64,000 bases of DNA. Source: Salinisphaera hydrothermalis C41B8. Lineage in GTDB: Bacteria > Pseudomonadota > Gammaproteobacteria > Nevskiales > Salinisphaeraceae. The stretch covers positions 62,001-126,000 of the forward strand of contig NZ_APNK01000004.1 in NCBI RefSeq assembly GCF_000732535.1, written 5' to 3'. The stretch's first letter is position 1. Each line of letters begins with the position of its first letter. Below are positions 45,658-53,411 of this stretch, piece by piece. The position numbers and the translations under genes are program-made. A model generated the notes under the pieces. It was not told the DNA's origin and ran no database searches. It saw nothing but the letters and a program-made list of their open reading frames with translations.

Positions 45658-46848
45658 GCGGCGAGGCTGTCCTCCATCGCCTTGACCAGATCGTCCATCG
45701 TCTCGACGTCCGGCAGGAAGTTCATCGGAATGGAGGCGTCCAGACGGTCCTCCAGCTCCATGAGCACTTCCATCACCTGCACCGAATCCAGACCCAGATC
45801 GTCCACCAGCTTGGTCTGCGGCTCGATCTTGGTGTCGGCCGGGACGTAGGGCCCGAGCAACTCGTGCAAATGGGTATAGATTTCGTCGTAGCGGTTGCTC
45901 ATGGCGTGATCCGTTGTCGCTTGAGGCACCGGCCCAGTCGCAGGTCGCGGCCAGCCCGGCACGCAGATCCAGTCGCGGCTGCCATTCGATCGTACCGAGC
46001 AACGAGGCGTTGTCGGCGACCCAGTCGGCATGGCGCAGTTCTCGCAGCTTGCCCGGCGTCAACATCGGCGCCCGGCCGGCCAGCCGCGACCAACCGCTGT
46101 TGAGCACAGCCGTGGCACGCATGGCCGCTGCCGGCAGCACGAGTCGGCGAATCGGCGCGCCACGCAGTTCCTCGGCCGTCGCCACAACATCGTTCCAACT
46201 ATAGCCGCCCGCGTGGCCGTCGTGTATCTCGTGAATGCCGGTCGCCCGCGCTCCGCCCTCGACCCAGGCCAGGATCGCGGCCGCGAGATCGTACACGTGA
46301 ATCAGCGAGACACGTGCTTCCGGATTGCCCGGGATCGGCGCATACCCCCGCCCCATGGCATCGAACAATGGCGTGAGCTCGCGATCGCCGGGGCCATAGA
46401 CGGCCGGCGGACGCAACACGAAGGCCGGCGCTGGCGCGTCGGGCTCGGCGAGCAGGCATTCCATCGTGCGTTTCGTCATCGCGTAGTGCGACAGCGAGGG
46501 TTCGCGCGCAGCAAGCGAGGACAGCGCCAACACCGCGCATCCCGCCCGGCGGGCGGCCGCGAACAACCGCGCGCTGCCAGCCACGTTGACCTTGGCGAAA
46601 TCGCGATAACCGACACCGCGGACCTGGCCGGCGCAGTGAACCAGCGCATCGGCACGAGACACCAGCTCGCTCAGACGCGCCGGATCCGACAAATCCCCGC
46701 GGATCGGCACCGCACCCATGGCACGTACCCCGCCGGCCGCTTCCGGGGTACGCGCAAGAGCCTGAACGCGGTGTCCGGCAGCGACCAGAGCGGCGACCGT
46801 GGCGCGCCCGATGAAGCCGGTGGCGCCAGTGACTGCGACGACCGCCAC
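44464..46848 (-). CDS. cerR: Continuous CerR-Spt reading frame (CerR N-terminal, serine palmitoyltransferase C-terminal)
   Basis: One open frame of 794 codons with no internal stop. Residues 1 to about 314 are an NAD-dependent epimerase-like protein of the CerR (ketoceramide reductase) type: GATGFIG at 8-14 and YxxxK at Tyr122-Lys126. Residues 315-397 are read through the acp gene in a different frame and look like an Arg/Gly-rich filler. Residues 398-794 are serine palmitoyltransferase. A ribosome starting at CerR would make the fused protein unless it shifts frame or drops off. I start at GTG, eight bases after the aasR stop; another GTG at 46896 is possible. In Caulobacter the genes are separate, in the same order. 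A lost base near the CerR end is the main alternative. Confidence 0.7.
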   Translation of the reverse strand: MAVVAVTGATGFIGRATVAALVAAGHRVQALARTPEAAGGVRAMGAVPIRGDLSDPARLSELVSRADALVHCAGQVRGVGYRDFAKVNVAGSARLFAAARRAGCAVLALSSLAAREPSLSHYAMTKRTMECLLAEPDAPAPAFVLRPPAVYGPGDRELTPLFDAMGRGYAPIPGNPEARVSLIHVYDLAAAILAWVEGGARATGIHEIHDGHAGGYSWNDVVATAEELRGAPIRRLVLPAAAMRATAVLNSGWSRLAGRAPMLTPGKLRELRHADWVADNASLLGTIEWQPRLDLRAGLAATCDWAGASSDNGSRHEQPLRRNLYPFARVARALRPGRHQDRAADQAGGRSGSGFGAGDGSAHGAGGPSGRLHSDELPAGRRDDGRSGQGDGGQPRRLSLFDKFEPIARIRRDIEASGIDPLGVPIERIISATEGVIGGRRMILAGTNNYLGLTFDDDCVEAAVAAVRSQGTGTTGSRMANGSYDGHMALEAELAAFYGVGHGVVFSTGYQANLGMLAALAGPRDTVMLDADCHASIYDGLKLGGARTLLFKHNDPADLDKRLGRLGEAAQHTLVVVEGIYSMLGDMAPLAEIVAVVKKHGAAILVDEAHSMGIVGQHGRGVVEAAGVMDQVDFVVGTFSKSLGAAGGFCVSPHAELDMIRYASRPYIFTASPVPSVIASVRAALARLRDDDSLRDRIWGNANRLHRGLSRAGFTLAAPPGPVVAAVFDSRETSLAFWQGLLDRGVYVNLMLPPATPGGKCLIRASLSAAHSRQQIDHIVAAFKDIGAPLAKAG
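45654..45902 (-). CDS. acpR: Acyl carrier protein for sphingolipid synthesis
   Basis: An 82-residue acyl carrier protein. The phosphopantetheine-attachment Ser is in LVDDLGLDSVQVMEVLMELEDRL, and the acidic helix pattern of ACPs is intact. In Caulobacter the equivalent ACP carries the acyl chain that Spt condenses with serine. The gene is nested within the CerR-Spt open frame but in another frame; its codons give a clean protein whereas the overlapping frame gives Arg/Gly-rich filler, so ACP is clearly the real product in this stretch. Its TGA overlaps the putative CTG start of spt. Confidence 0.88.
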   Translation of the reverse strand: MSNRYDEIYTHLHELLGPYVPADTKIEPQTKLVDDLGLDSVQVMEVLMELEDRLDASIPMNFLPDVETMDDLVKAMEDSLAA

Positions 46849-46855
46849 GAACGGG

Positions 46856-48643
46856 CTAACCGGCTTGTCTGTCGCTTTCGACGACAGCGGCCTCACCGGC
46901 TGAAGCCGCTGCCGACTGCCGACGCTGCAGCTGCTCGGTCAACCGCTGAATATAGTCGCGACGGGCGCCGGCCCGCGACAGCTTGCCCGACGACGTGCGC
47001 GGCAGCGTATGCGGCGCCACGGCCTCGACCAGGCATTCAACGCCGCACTCGCGCCGCATCAAACCTTCAAGCCGCTTGATCAGCTCCTCGCGGGCGGCAC
47101 CGTCGCGTACGCGACACTGGATGACCAGCACGGCGCCATCGCTGCCCGACTCCGAAGGCGCGGCGAACGCAAGCGCATCACCCGGGCGCAGCTCGGGCTG
47201 GGATTCGGCCAGCCATTCCAGATCCTGCGGCCAGATGTTGCGACCGTTGACGATGATCAGATCCTTGGCGCGCCCAGTAATGACGATCCGCCGCCCGATG
47301 CGATAACCCAGGTCACCGGTATTGAGCCAGCCATCTTCGGACAGCACACGCGCGCTCTCCTCGGGCCGCTCGAAGTAGCCGGACATCACGCTCGGCCCGC
47401 GCACATGCACGGTCCCGACTTCGCGCTCGTCCAGAATACGACCGTCGTCGCCGCGAATCTCGAAATCGTATTCGGGCAGCACTTCGCCGCATTCCACGAA
47501 CCGCGCCGCCCGCTCGCTGCTATCGGCATCGGCCGGCTTGGCCACGCCTGTTTCGGCCAGCGATTCTGCGTCGACGTAATCCACCGCGAGACCTTGGTCA
47601 AGCGGCGCGAAACTGATCGCCAACGAACATTCCGCCATGCCATAACATGCGACGAATGCACGCCGATCGAACTTCCCCGGAGCCAGCGTATCGGCAAATC
47701 GGGCCAGCGAATCCGGGCGAATGGTTTCAGCACCGGCGCCGGCGATACGCCAGCTCGACAGATCGAAATCGTCGGCGTTGTGGCGAATACGGCGCGCGCA
47801 CAGCTCGTACCCGAACGACGGGCTGAACGAAATTGTCCCGCGGTTGCGACTGATCAACGACAACCACTGACGCGGCCGCATCGCGAAGTCGCGCGTGGCG
47901 AGATAGTCCACCGAGCGCTGCGACGTCAGCGCGGCGAGCATGAAGCCGACCAGCCCCATGTCGTGATACAGCGGCAGCCAAGAGACCAAACGGTCGTCCG
48001 CGCGCATCTGCACACCAAGCTCCAGAATGCTCGACAGGTTTTGCATCACCTGCGCCTGCGAGATCACCACGCCGCGCGGGAACTGCGTGCTACCGGAGGT
48101 GTACTGCAGATAAGCAGTGCGCGTAACGTCCTGCGGCGGCAGATCGCCTTCGGCCGGCGCCAGATCGTCCAGCGAATCGTAGCTGCCGATATACGACAGC
48201 GTCATACCTTCGGCGGCCGACTCCAGAAAACTCATGAACGCTTCGGGGGCGAGCGCCACATCCGCGTCACACCCCTGAAGCAAGGAGCGCAGCTGACGCG
48301 TGTAGGCATCGCGACTGCCCAGACCCACGATCACCGGCAACGGCACCGGGACATAACCGGCGTATTGGCAAGCAAAGAAGCACACCATAAAACCCGGCAC
48401 GGTATCGGCGACCAGCGCGACGCGGGCACCTTCGTCCAGGTTGAGCGACATGAGCCGCTGGGCAGTGTCGCGCGCCCGCTCACGCAAATCAGCGTAGCTA
48501 AGCACGTCCGACAGCTCGCCGCGGCCGGTGTAGAAATTGAACCCTGTCTCGCCTTCGCCCGCATAGTCGAGCGCATCGCCAAGCGTGGCGAAATCGGCCC
48601 GACGCATCGACAGCCAGTGTTCTGTGGGCGTTGGCTTGATCAT
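46856..48643 (-). CDS. aasR: Fatty acyl-AMP ligase / acyl-ACP synthetase
   Basis: A 595-residue adenylate-forming enzyme. The ATP-binding motif is YTSGSTQFPRG at residues 181-191, the variant seen in fatty acyl-AMP ligases. ACYGMAECSLA, NTGDLGYR and the late catalytic Lys in SSGKLSR are present. By homology of gene order to Caulobacter AasR it should load a fatty acid on the neighbouring ACP for Spt. The ATG chosen has AGGT six bases upstream. It is the first gene of the leftward arm, and its 5' flank carries a perfect dyad. Confidence 0.82.
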   Translation of the reverse strand: MIKPTPTEHWLSMRRADFATLGDALDYAGEGETGFNFYTGRGELSDVLSYADLRERARDTAQRLMSLNLDEGARVALVADTVPGFMVCFFACQYAGYVPVPLPVIVGLGSRDAYTRQLRSLLQGCDADVALAPEAFMSFLESAAEGMTLSYIGSYDSLDDLAPAEGDLPPQDVTRTAYLQYTSGSTQFPRGVVISQAQVMQNLSSILELGVQMRADDRLVSWLPLYHDMGLVGFMLAALTSQRSVDYLATRDFAMRPRQWLSLISRNRGTISFSPSFGYELCARRIRHNADDFDLSSWRIAGAGAETIRPDSLARFADTLAPGKFDRRAFVACYGMAECSLAISFAPLDQGLAVDYVDAESLAETGVAKPADADSSERAARFVECGEVLPEYDFEIRGDDGRILDEREVGTVHVRGPSVMSGYFERPEESARVLSEDGWLNTGDLGYRIGRRIVITGRAKDLIIVNGRNIWPQDLEWLAESQPELRPGDALAFAAPSESGSDGAVLVIQCRVRDGAAREELIKRLEGLMRRECGVECLVEAVAPHTLPRTSSGKLSRAGARRDYIQRLTEQLQRRQSAAASAGEAAVVESDRQAG

Positions 48644-48917
48644 CGATTTACCTGTTTTCTGAACGAACGCGGGGCAACCACAAACGTCAGTGGCGTTGTC
48701 GTATCGCAAGCGTGAGACGGGCCGACCGTTGCAGGCGTTATCGCCGCTACGGGTCGCCCGGCAACGTGGCTCGACGAGCCCAAAGCTCGGCCGACAGACA
48801 TTCCAACCGACTCATTAATTATCGAGGACCGAATCCGCATCTCGCCTGAACAGTCCGGCCCCCGGTCGATCATTGTTGCACGTGCCATCAATCCTGAAAT
48901 CCTACTGCAAACTGGCC

Positions 48918-48938
48918 GCTTTTGCACTAAGCAAAAGC
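48918..48938. promoter_or_regulatory. Perfect dyad in the divergent sphingolipid intergenic region
   Basis: Perfect 8-base arms GCTTTTGC and GCAAAAGC with a 5-base centre, ACTAA. It lies in the 535-base gap between aasR and the ceramide synthase gene, about 275 bases from one start and 240 from the other. It is a good candidate operator for both arms. The rest of this gap (48644-49178) contains no gene that I can support and no unambiguous promoter. Confidence 0.45.
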
Positions 48939-49178
48939 AGCAACTCGCTTATTGGCAGGTGAAATTCGAGGGTGTCGCGTGTTGACGAAACGCCGGCGAC
49001 TCGGCCGACTCCCCTCGACCGCGCGCGGATACTGCCAGAGCGCGCGTGTATGTTTCGTTAAGATCGGGATAAGAAAGCATGCGAAAGCCGTTACCAAGCC
49101 CGGCTCATCCGCACTATATTGGTCGCCCCGACCGTAGGTGGCGTATATTGCCCGCCCGAGACCGACCGGGACAACTCT

Positions 49179-50330
49179 ATGGCCACGACCGCAGCAGCCT
49201 CCTCTTCCATCGAAATCACGCCCGTCAAGACGACTCGCGATCTCAAGCGATTCATTAGTTTACCGCATGAGATCTATGTTGGGCGCAAAGAGTGGCGCGC
49301 GCCGCTGCACGCCGAACGACGCATGCATCTGTCGGAAAAGCATAATCCCGCCTTCGAGCACCTGGAGTGGCAGGGCTGGATCGCCTGGGTCGACGGCCGC
49401 GCGGCGGGGCGGATCACCGCGCAGATCGACACGCTGCGCGAACGCGAACACGGCGACCGCGTCGGTTATTTCGGCATGCTCGAAGCCATCGACGATGCGC
49501 GCGTGTTCTCCGGACTGCTGGCCACCGCGGAGGCCTGGCTCGCCGAACGCGGGACGGACGCCATACATGGTCCGTTCAACCTCACCATCAACGATGAATG
49601 CGGACTGCTGGTGGACGGCTTCGATACCCCACCCATGATGATGATGGGCCACGGGCGCGATTATTATGCCGCTCACGTAGAGGCCGAGGGCTACAGCAAG
49701 GCCGTCGACATGCTGGCCTATTGGATCGATCTCGCCTTCGAACATCCGAAGGCGATGCAGCGTCTGCTAACGCGCTACGAATCGCGTATGCGGATTCGGC
49801 CGATCGACCGGTCGCGCTATACCGAAGAGCTCGACACGCTGCGCGATATCTTTAACGACGCCTGGGCAAACAACTGGGGCTTCGTCCCGTTTACCGAGGC
49901 CGAATTCCGAGACATGGGCAATACGCTCAAACTCCTGATCGCCGACGACCTGGTTCAGATCGCCGAAGTCGAAGGCCGGCCGGCCGCTTTCATCGTCGGC
50001 CTGCCCAACCTCAACGAAGCCGCGCGCGATCTTGACGGGCGTTTGTCGCCGGTCGGCATCGCGAAACTGCTGTGGCGCCTCAAGGTTCGTTTCCCCGAGA
50101 CCTCGCGCGTGCCGCTGATGGGCGTCCGCCAGGCCTACCAGGACGGCCCGCTCGGCGCGGCCCTGGCCTTCGGCGTTATCGCGGCGATGCAGACCAGCCT
50201 ACGCAAGCACGGGGCGACCGGGTGCGAACTGTCCTGGATTCTGGAGGGTAACAAGGGCATGCGCGACATCATCGAGCGGCTGGGCGCCTCCGCTTACAAA
50301 ACATACCGGATTTATCGGAAGCCCCTGTGA
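49179..50330 (+). CDS. GNAT-type bacterial ceramide synthase
   Basis: A 383-residue acyltransferase of the family that Caulobacter bCerS (CCNA_01212) belongs to. The N-terminal segment KRFISLPHEIYVGRKEWRAPLHAERRMHL, the central GPFNLTINDECGLLVDGFDTPPMMMMGHGRDYYAAHVEAEGYSKAVDML and the C-terminal CELSWILEGNKGMRDIIERLGASAYKTYRIYRK are typical. It would N-acylate 3-ketosphinganine or sphinganine. The ATG 20 codons into the open frame gives the best N terminus. It is divergent from the spt arm and overlaps the next gene by GTGA. I lean on memory for the family assignment; GNAT membership with ceramide context is the firm part. Confidence 0.75.
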   Translation: MATTAAASSSIEITPVKTTRDLKRFISLPHEIYVGRKEWRAPLHAERRMHLSEKHNPAFEHLEWQGWIAWVDGRAAGRITAQIDTLREREHGDRVGYFGMLEAIDDARVFSGLLATAEAWLAERGTDAIHGPFNLTINDECGLLVDGFDTPPMMMMGHGRDYYAAHVEAEGYSKAVDMLAYWIDLAFEHPKAMQRLLTRYESRMRIRPIDRSRYTEELDTLRDIFNDAWANNWGFVPFTEAEFRDMGNTLKLLIADDLVQIAEVEGRPAAFIVGLPNLNEAARDLDGRLSPVGIAKLLWRLKVRFPETSRVPLMGVRQAYQDGPLGAALAFGVIAAMQTSLRKHGATGCELSWILEGNKGMRDIIERLGASAYKTYRIYRKPL

Positions 50331-51133
50331 CATCGACCGCCGCCTCGGATCGCAACTGGGTCGCGGTCGTCCTGGCCGGCGATCGCGGCCCGAACGACCC
50401 GGTCGCGCGCGCAGCCGGGGCGCGCTGCAAGGCCATGGTCGACGTTGCCGGCCGACCGCTGCTGGGTCGGGTTCTAGACACACTTGCCGTCTGCGACGAG
50501 ATCACTGAATGCCGCGTCGTCGGCCCGGGCGCCGATATCGTCGCGGCCAACCCGGCACTCGGCGCGTTAATCGAGGCGGCGGGCGCACGGTGGATCGAAC
50601 CCGGCGCCTCCCCGGTGGCCAGCGCACTCGCCGCACTCGATACCGTCGAGCCCGGCCGGCCAGTTCTGATCACCACCGCCGATCATGCTCTGCTGACGCC
50701 GCGCATGGTGGCTACCATGTGCCGGTCCGGAGCGGGGCTCGATCTCGGGGTCGGTCTGATCGATTACGCCCGGGTGCATTCGGCATACCCGGATAGCCGA
50801 CGCACCACCACGCGCCTCGGCGCGCGCGCCTTCTGCGGCTGCAACCTGTTCGCACTGTATCGGCCAGCCGGTCGAACGCTGGTCGAGCGCTGGCGGCGAG
50901 TAGAGAACGAGCGCAAGCATCCCGCGCGCATCGTGGCGGGCATGCTGGGCTGGACCGCACTCGCGCGCTACGCCCTGCGCGCACTACCGCTCGAGGCTGC
51001 CTTCGCCGGGCTATCCAAACGCCATGATTTGCGCGCCGGACCCGTGCTGCTCGACGAGCCCAACGCTGCCATTGACGTCGATTCCGTGGCGGATCTGCGT
51101 CAGGTCGAGGCGATTCTGCGCGACGGTCGCTGA
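50327..51133 (+). CDS. MobA-like nucleotidyltransferase (NTP_transf_3)
   Basis: A 268-residue GT-A fold nucleotidyltransferase. VVLAGDRGPNDP replaces the usual LxGGxGxR loop, CKAMVDVAGRPLLGRVLDTL is the next conserved block and LITTADHALLT gives the metal-binding Asp region. The C-terminal AAIDVDSVADLRQVE is typical. It could activate a head-group precursor with CTP or another NTP. It starts at GTG, overlapping the upstream stop by four bases. A gene of this kind is thought to sit in the Caulobacter ceramide-phosphoglycerate locus, but I cannot confirm the orthology here. Confidence 0.65.
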   Translation: MTSTAASDRNWVAVVLAGDRGPNDPVARAAGARCKAMVDVAGRPLLGRVLDTLAVCDEITECRVVGPGADIVAANPALGALIEAAGARWIEPGASPVASALAALDTVEPGRPVLITTADHALLTPRMVATMCRSGAGLDLGVGLIDYARVHSAYPDSRRTTTRLGARAFCGCNLFALYRPAGRTLVERWRRVENERKHPARIVAGMLGWTALARYALRALPLEAAFAGLSKRHDLRAGPVLLDEPNAAIDVDSVADLRQVEAILRDGR

Positions 51134-51210
51134 TATCGGATGGTCAAAGCACCCGGCCCGGGGTGGCAACTGCGATAGACTAGGCGTTTTTACCGACTGC
51201 CGATCTGCCG

Positions 51211-52215
51211 ATGGCCGACCCCGAACGCTCGTCCGCGTCATGCCCGCAGCGCGCGCCGCGGCACCTGGGCATTATTTACAATTCCCAAAGTGGTCGTCAT
51301 CGACGTCGCTGGGGACGACATCCCGTGCCCACCGATGTGCCCGCGATCGAGGCCAAACGGCCGGAAGAGATCGAGCGCGCGGTCACCGAACTCGCCGCGC
51401 TCGGTGTCGACACCCTGGCCGTTGCCGGCGGTGACGGCACCGTGCAGTGCGTCCTGAGCCATGTATTGCTCGGCGGGCTGTTCGAGACGCTGCCCACGTT
51501 GGCCCTCGTACCGACCGGCAGCACCAACATGACCGCGCGCGATGTGGGCTTTATTGATGTGCGACGCCGCGGCTGGCAGCCGCTGATCGACTGGGCCGCG
51601 GCCGGCGGCATGGTCGCTCAGGCCACGGTCGCCGACCACCCGGTCCTGCGTATCCAGGCCTCGGACAGCCAAGCGCCGATCTGCGGCATGTTCTTTGGCG
51701 TCGGCGCTGTTCACCACGCTGTTCAATACACGCAGGAAAATCTGCACAGCAAGGGACTGCGCGGCGAGGCCGGCCCAGGGCTGGCATTTCTGCGCTTTCT
51801 CAAATCGGTCGCCCTGCAGGATCAACGCCATTTCGCGCCTACCAAAATCCGGCTGACCGACGACGCCGGCCATGTCGTGGACGACGAGGCATTGCTGATG
51901 GTGGCATCGACACTCAACCGGCTCGTGCTGAGCTTTCATCCCTTCTGGGGTACCGAGGACGCCCCCCTGGCCTGGACTACCATCAGCCAGACCGCCTCGC
52001 GGTTCCTGTTACGCCTGCCGTTCGTGGCCCGCGGTTGGTCGCGGCGCCGACCCGACGCCATGGAATCCGCCGGCTACGTGAGCCATAACAGCCATGAACT
52101 GCAACTCGAATTCGATGACGGCTTTATCGTCGACGGCGAGTTTCATCGCAGCCGCCCGGGCGACGGGCCGGTCCGCTTGTCGGTCGCGGGACATGTTCCT
52201 TTTCTGAGCCTGTAG
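51211..52215 (+). CDS. Diacylglycerol-kinase-type lipid kinase (probable ceramide kinase)
   Basis: A 334-residue lipid kinase of the DAGK/LCB5 catalytic family. ATP-binding GGDGT lies at residues 73-77 and is followed by VPTGSTNMTARD. The C-terminal beta-sandwich has a conserved ending (DDGFIVDGEFH). In Caulobacter a homologous kinase (CpgB) phosphorylates ceramide. The ceramide synthase upstream and Tam41-like gene downstream support a ceramide substrate here, but diacylglycerol or sphinganine cannot be excluded from sequence. It lies 77 bases after the nucleotidyltransferase gene. Confidence 0.78.
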   Translation: MADPERSSASCPQRAPRHLGIIYNSQSGRHRRRWGRHPVPTDVPAIEAKRPEEIERAVTELAALGVDTLAVAGGDGTVQCVLSHVLLGGLFETLPTLALVPTGSTNMTARDVGFIDVRRRGWQPLIDWAAAGGMVAQATVADHPVLRIQASDSQAPICGMFFGVGAVHHAVQYTQENLHSKGLRGEAGPGLAFLRFLKSVALQDQRHFAPTKIRLTDDAGHVVDDEALLMVASTLNRLVLSFHPFWGTEDAPLAWTTISQTASRFLLRLPFVARGWSRRRPDAMESAGYVSHNSHELQLEFDDGFIVDGEFHRSRPGDGPVRLSVAGHVPFLSL

Positions 52216-52222
52216 ATTGCGT

Positions 52223-53173
52223 ATGCAGCACGTACACGACGATCCAGCCGCGCGACAGGCCATTGCCGGCCCCTGCGATACAGATCAGGCTGCCGCGCTG
52301 GCGCCGTTGATTGAGGCCGTTCGACGCCGGCATCGGCACGCCGTGCGCGCTATCGTCTATTACGGCTCTTGCCTGCGCAGTGGCGACCCGACAGCCGGGC
52401 TGGTCGATTTCTATGTCATCGTTGATCGCTATCAGGCCGCACATGCCAGCACAGTGGCGGCCGCTGCGAACCGACTGCTGCCGCCCAACGTCTATTATCT
52501 GGAATGCGCGACCGACACGGTGACGCTGCGCTGCAAGTATGCCGTGATCACACTCGACGATCTGCAGCGCGGGGTGGCTCATGGGCGCCTATCGAGTCTT
52601 TGGGGCCGATTCGCGCAGCCCGTGGCCATTGTTTACGCCGCCAATCAGCACATCCGTGACACCGTGCGGGCCTGTTGCGGCCAGGCCGTGATCACCTTGC
52701 TCAACCAGAGCCTGCCGGCTATTGAATCGCCCATGCTTCCGGCTGAAGCGTTCGGCGCCGCGCTGACGCTCAGCTATGGCGGCGAATTGCGTACTGAAAG
52801 CGGCGAGCGCGGTCTGAGCATCGCCGAACACGATCGGCCGGAATATGCGCGGCGCCTACATGCCGCGCGACCGTACCTGACATTCGCCACAGAACAACAC
52901 AGCGATGGGCGGATGGCTTGGTTTCCCGACACAGCGCAACGTCAACGCGCGCTGCGCGCCTGGCGCTTGCGCGCTCCGGCAGGCCACGCGGTGTCGGTTC
53001 TACGCCTGGCGAAAGCCTGCTTTACCTTCGACAACGCCATCGATTACGCGGCCTGGAAACTGGAACGCCATACCGGCGTGGCCATTGAAGTCACCCCCCG
53101 GCTGCGCCGCCATCCGCTGATCTATGCTTGGCCGGTCCTGTGGCGCTTATATCGCGACGGCGTATTGCGTTAG
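52223..53173 (+). CDS. Tam41-like nucleotidyltransferase (CDP-lipid synthase type)
   Basis: A 316-residue protein whose pattern follows mitochondrial Tam41 (CDP-diacylglycerol synthase): YYGSCLRSG near 46-54 and LVDFYVIVD at 60-68 for the nucleotidyltransferase GS and D-x-V motif, then LPPNVYYLE, LRCKYAVITLDDLQRGV and LSSLWGRFAQPVAIVY, equivalent to the Tam41 KYGVI and AGRLxKPV segments. It would make a CDP-lipid from a phospholipid acid; after the kinase, CDP-ceramide is an attractive product. I start at ATG, two codons into the frame. The assignment rests on motif matching by eye. It is the last gene of the rightward arm. Confidence 0.6.
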   Translation: MQHVHDDPAARQAIAGPCDTDQAAALAPLIEAVRRRHRHAVRAIVYYGSCLRSGDPTAGLVDFYVIVDRYQAAHASTVAAAANRLLPPNVYYLECATDTVTLRCKYAVITLDDLQRGVAHGRLSSLWGRFAQPVAIVYAANQHIRDTVRACCGQAVITLLNQSLPAIESPMLPAEAFGAALTLSYGGELRTESGERGLSIAEHDRPEYARRLHAARPYLTFATEQHSDGRMAWFPDTAQRQRALRAWRLRAPAGHAVSVLRLAKACFTFDNAIDYAAWKLERHTGVAIEVTPRLRRHPLIYAWPVLWRLYRDGVLR

Positions 53174-53362
53174 CCCGGAGCCCATCTCGCGCCGCGAAGC
53201 GAAGCCGCGATACAGACACGACGTTCCCGAATTGGGACGGGATCCGAAGACGGGGCAGTCGCCCCGTTACGGCGCGTTGGCGATCGAGCGTTGACGAACG
53301 CGCGCCGGCCGCTCAGTGAAGGCCATTCCGGACTCTGCCGGGGCTCGCCCTCAGCGTAGAAC

Positions 53363-53388
53363 AAAAAAAGCCGGCGCAAGGCCGGCTC
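53363..53388 (-). terminator. Rho-independent terminator after lpxC
   Basis: On the minus strand the stem AGCCGGC / GCCGGCT is followed by TTTTTTT. It lies about 25 bases beyond the lpxC stop and probably ends transcription of the dcw-lpxC operon before the accessory block. Confidence 0.85.
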
Positions 53389-53411
53389 TTTCAGCGCATC
53401 GCAGACCGCGA

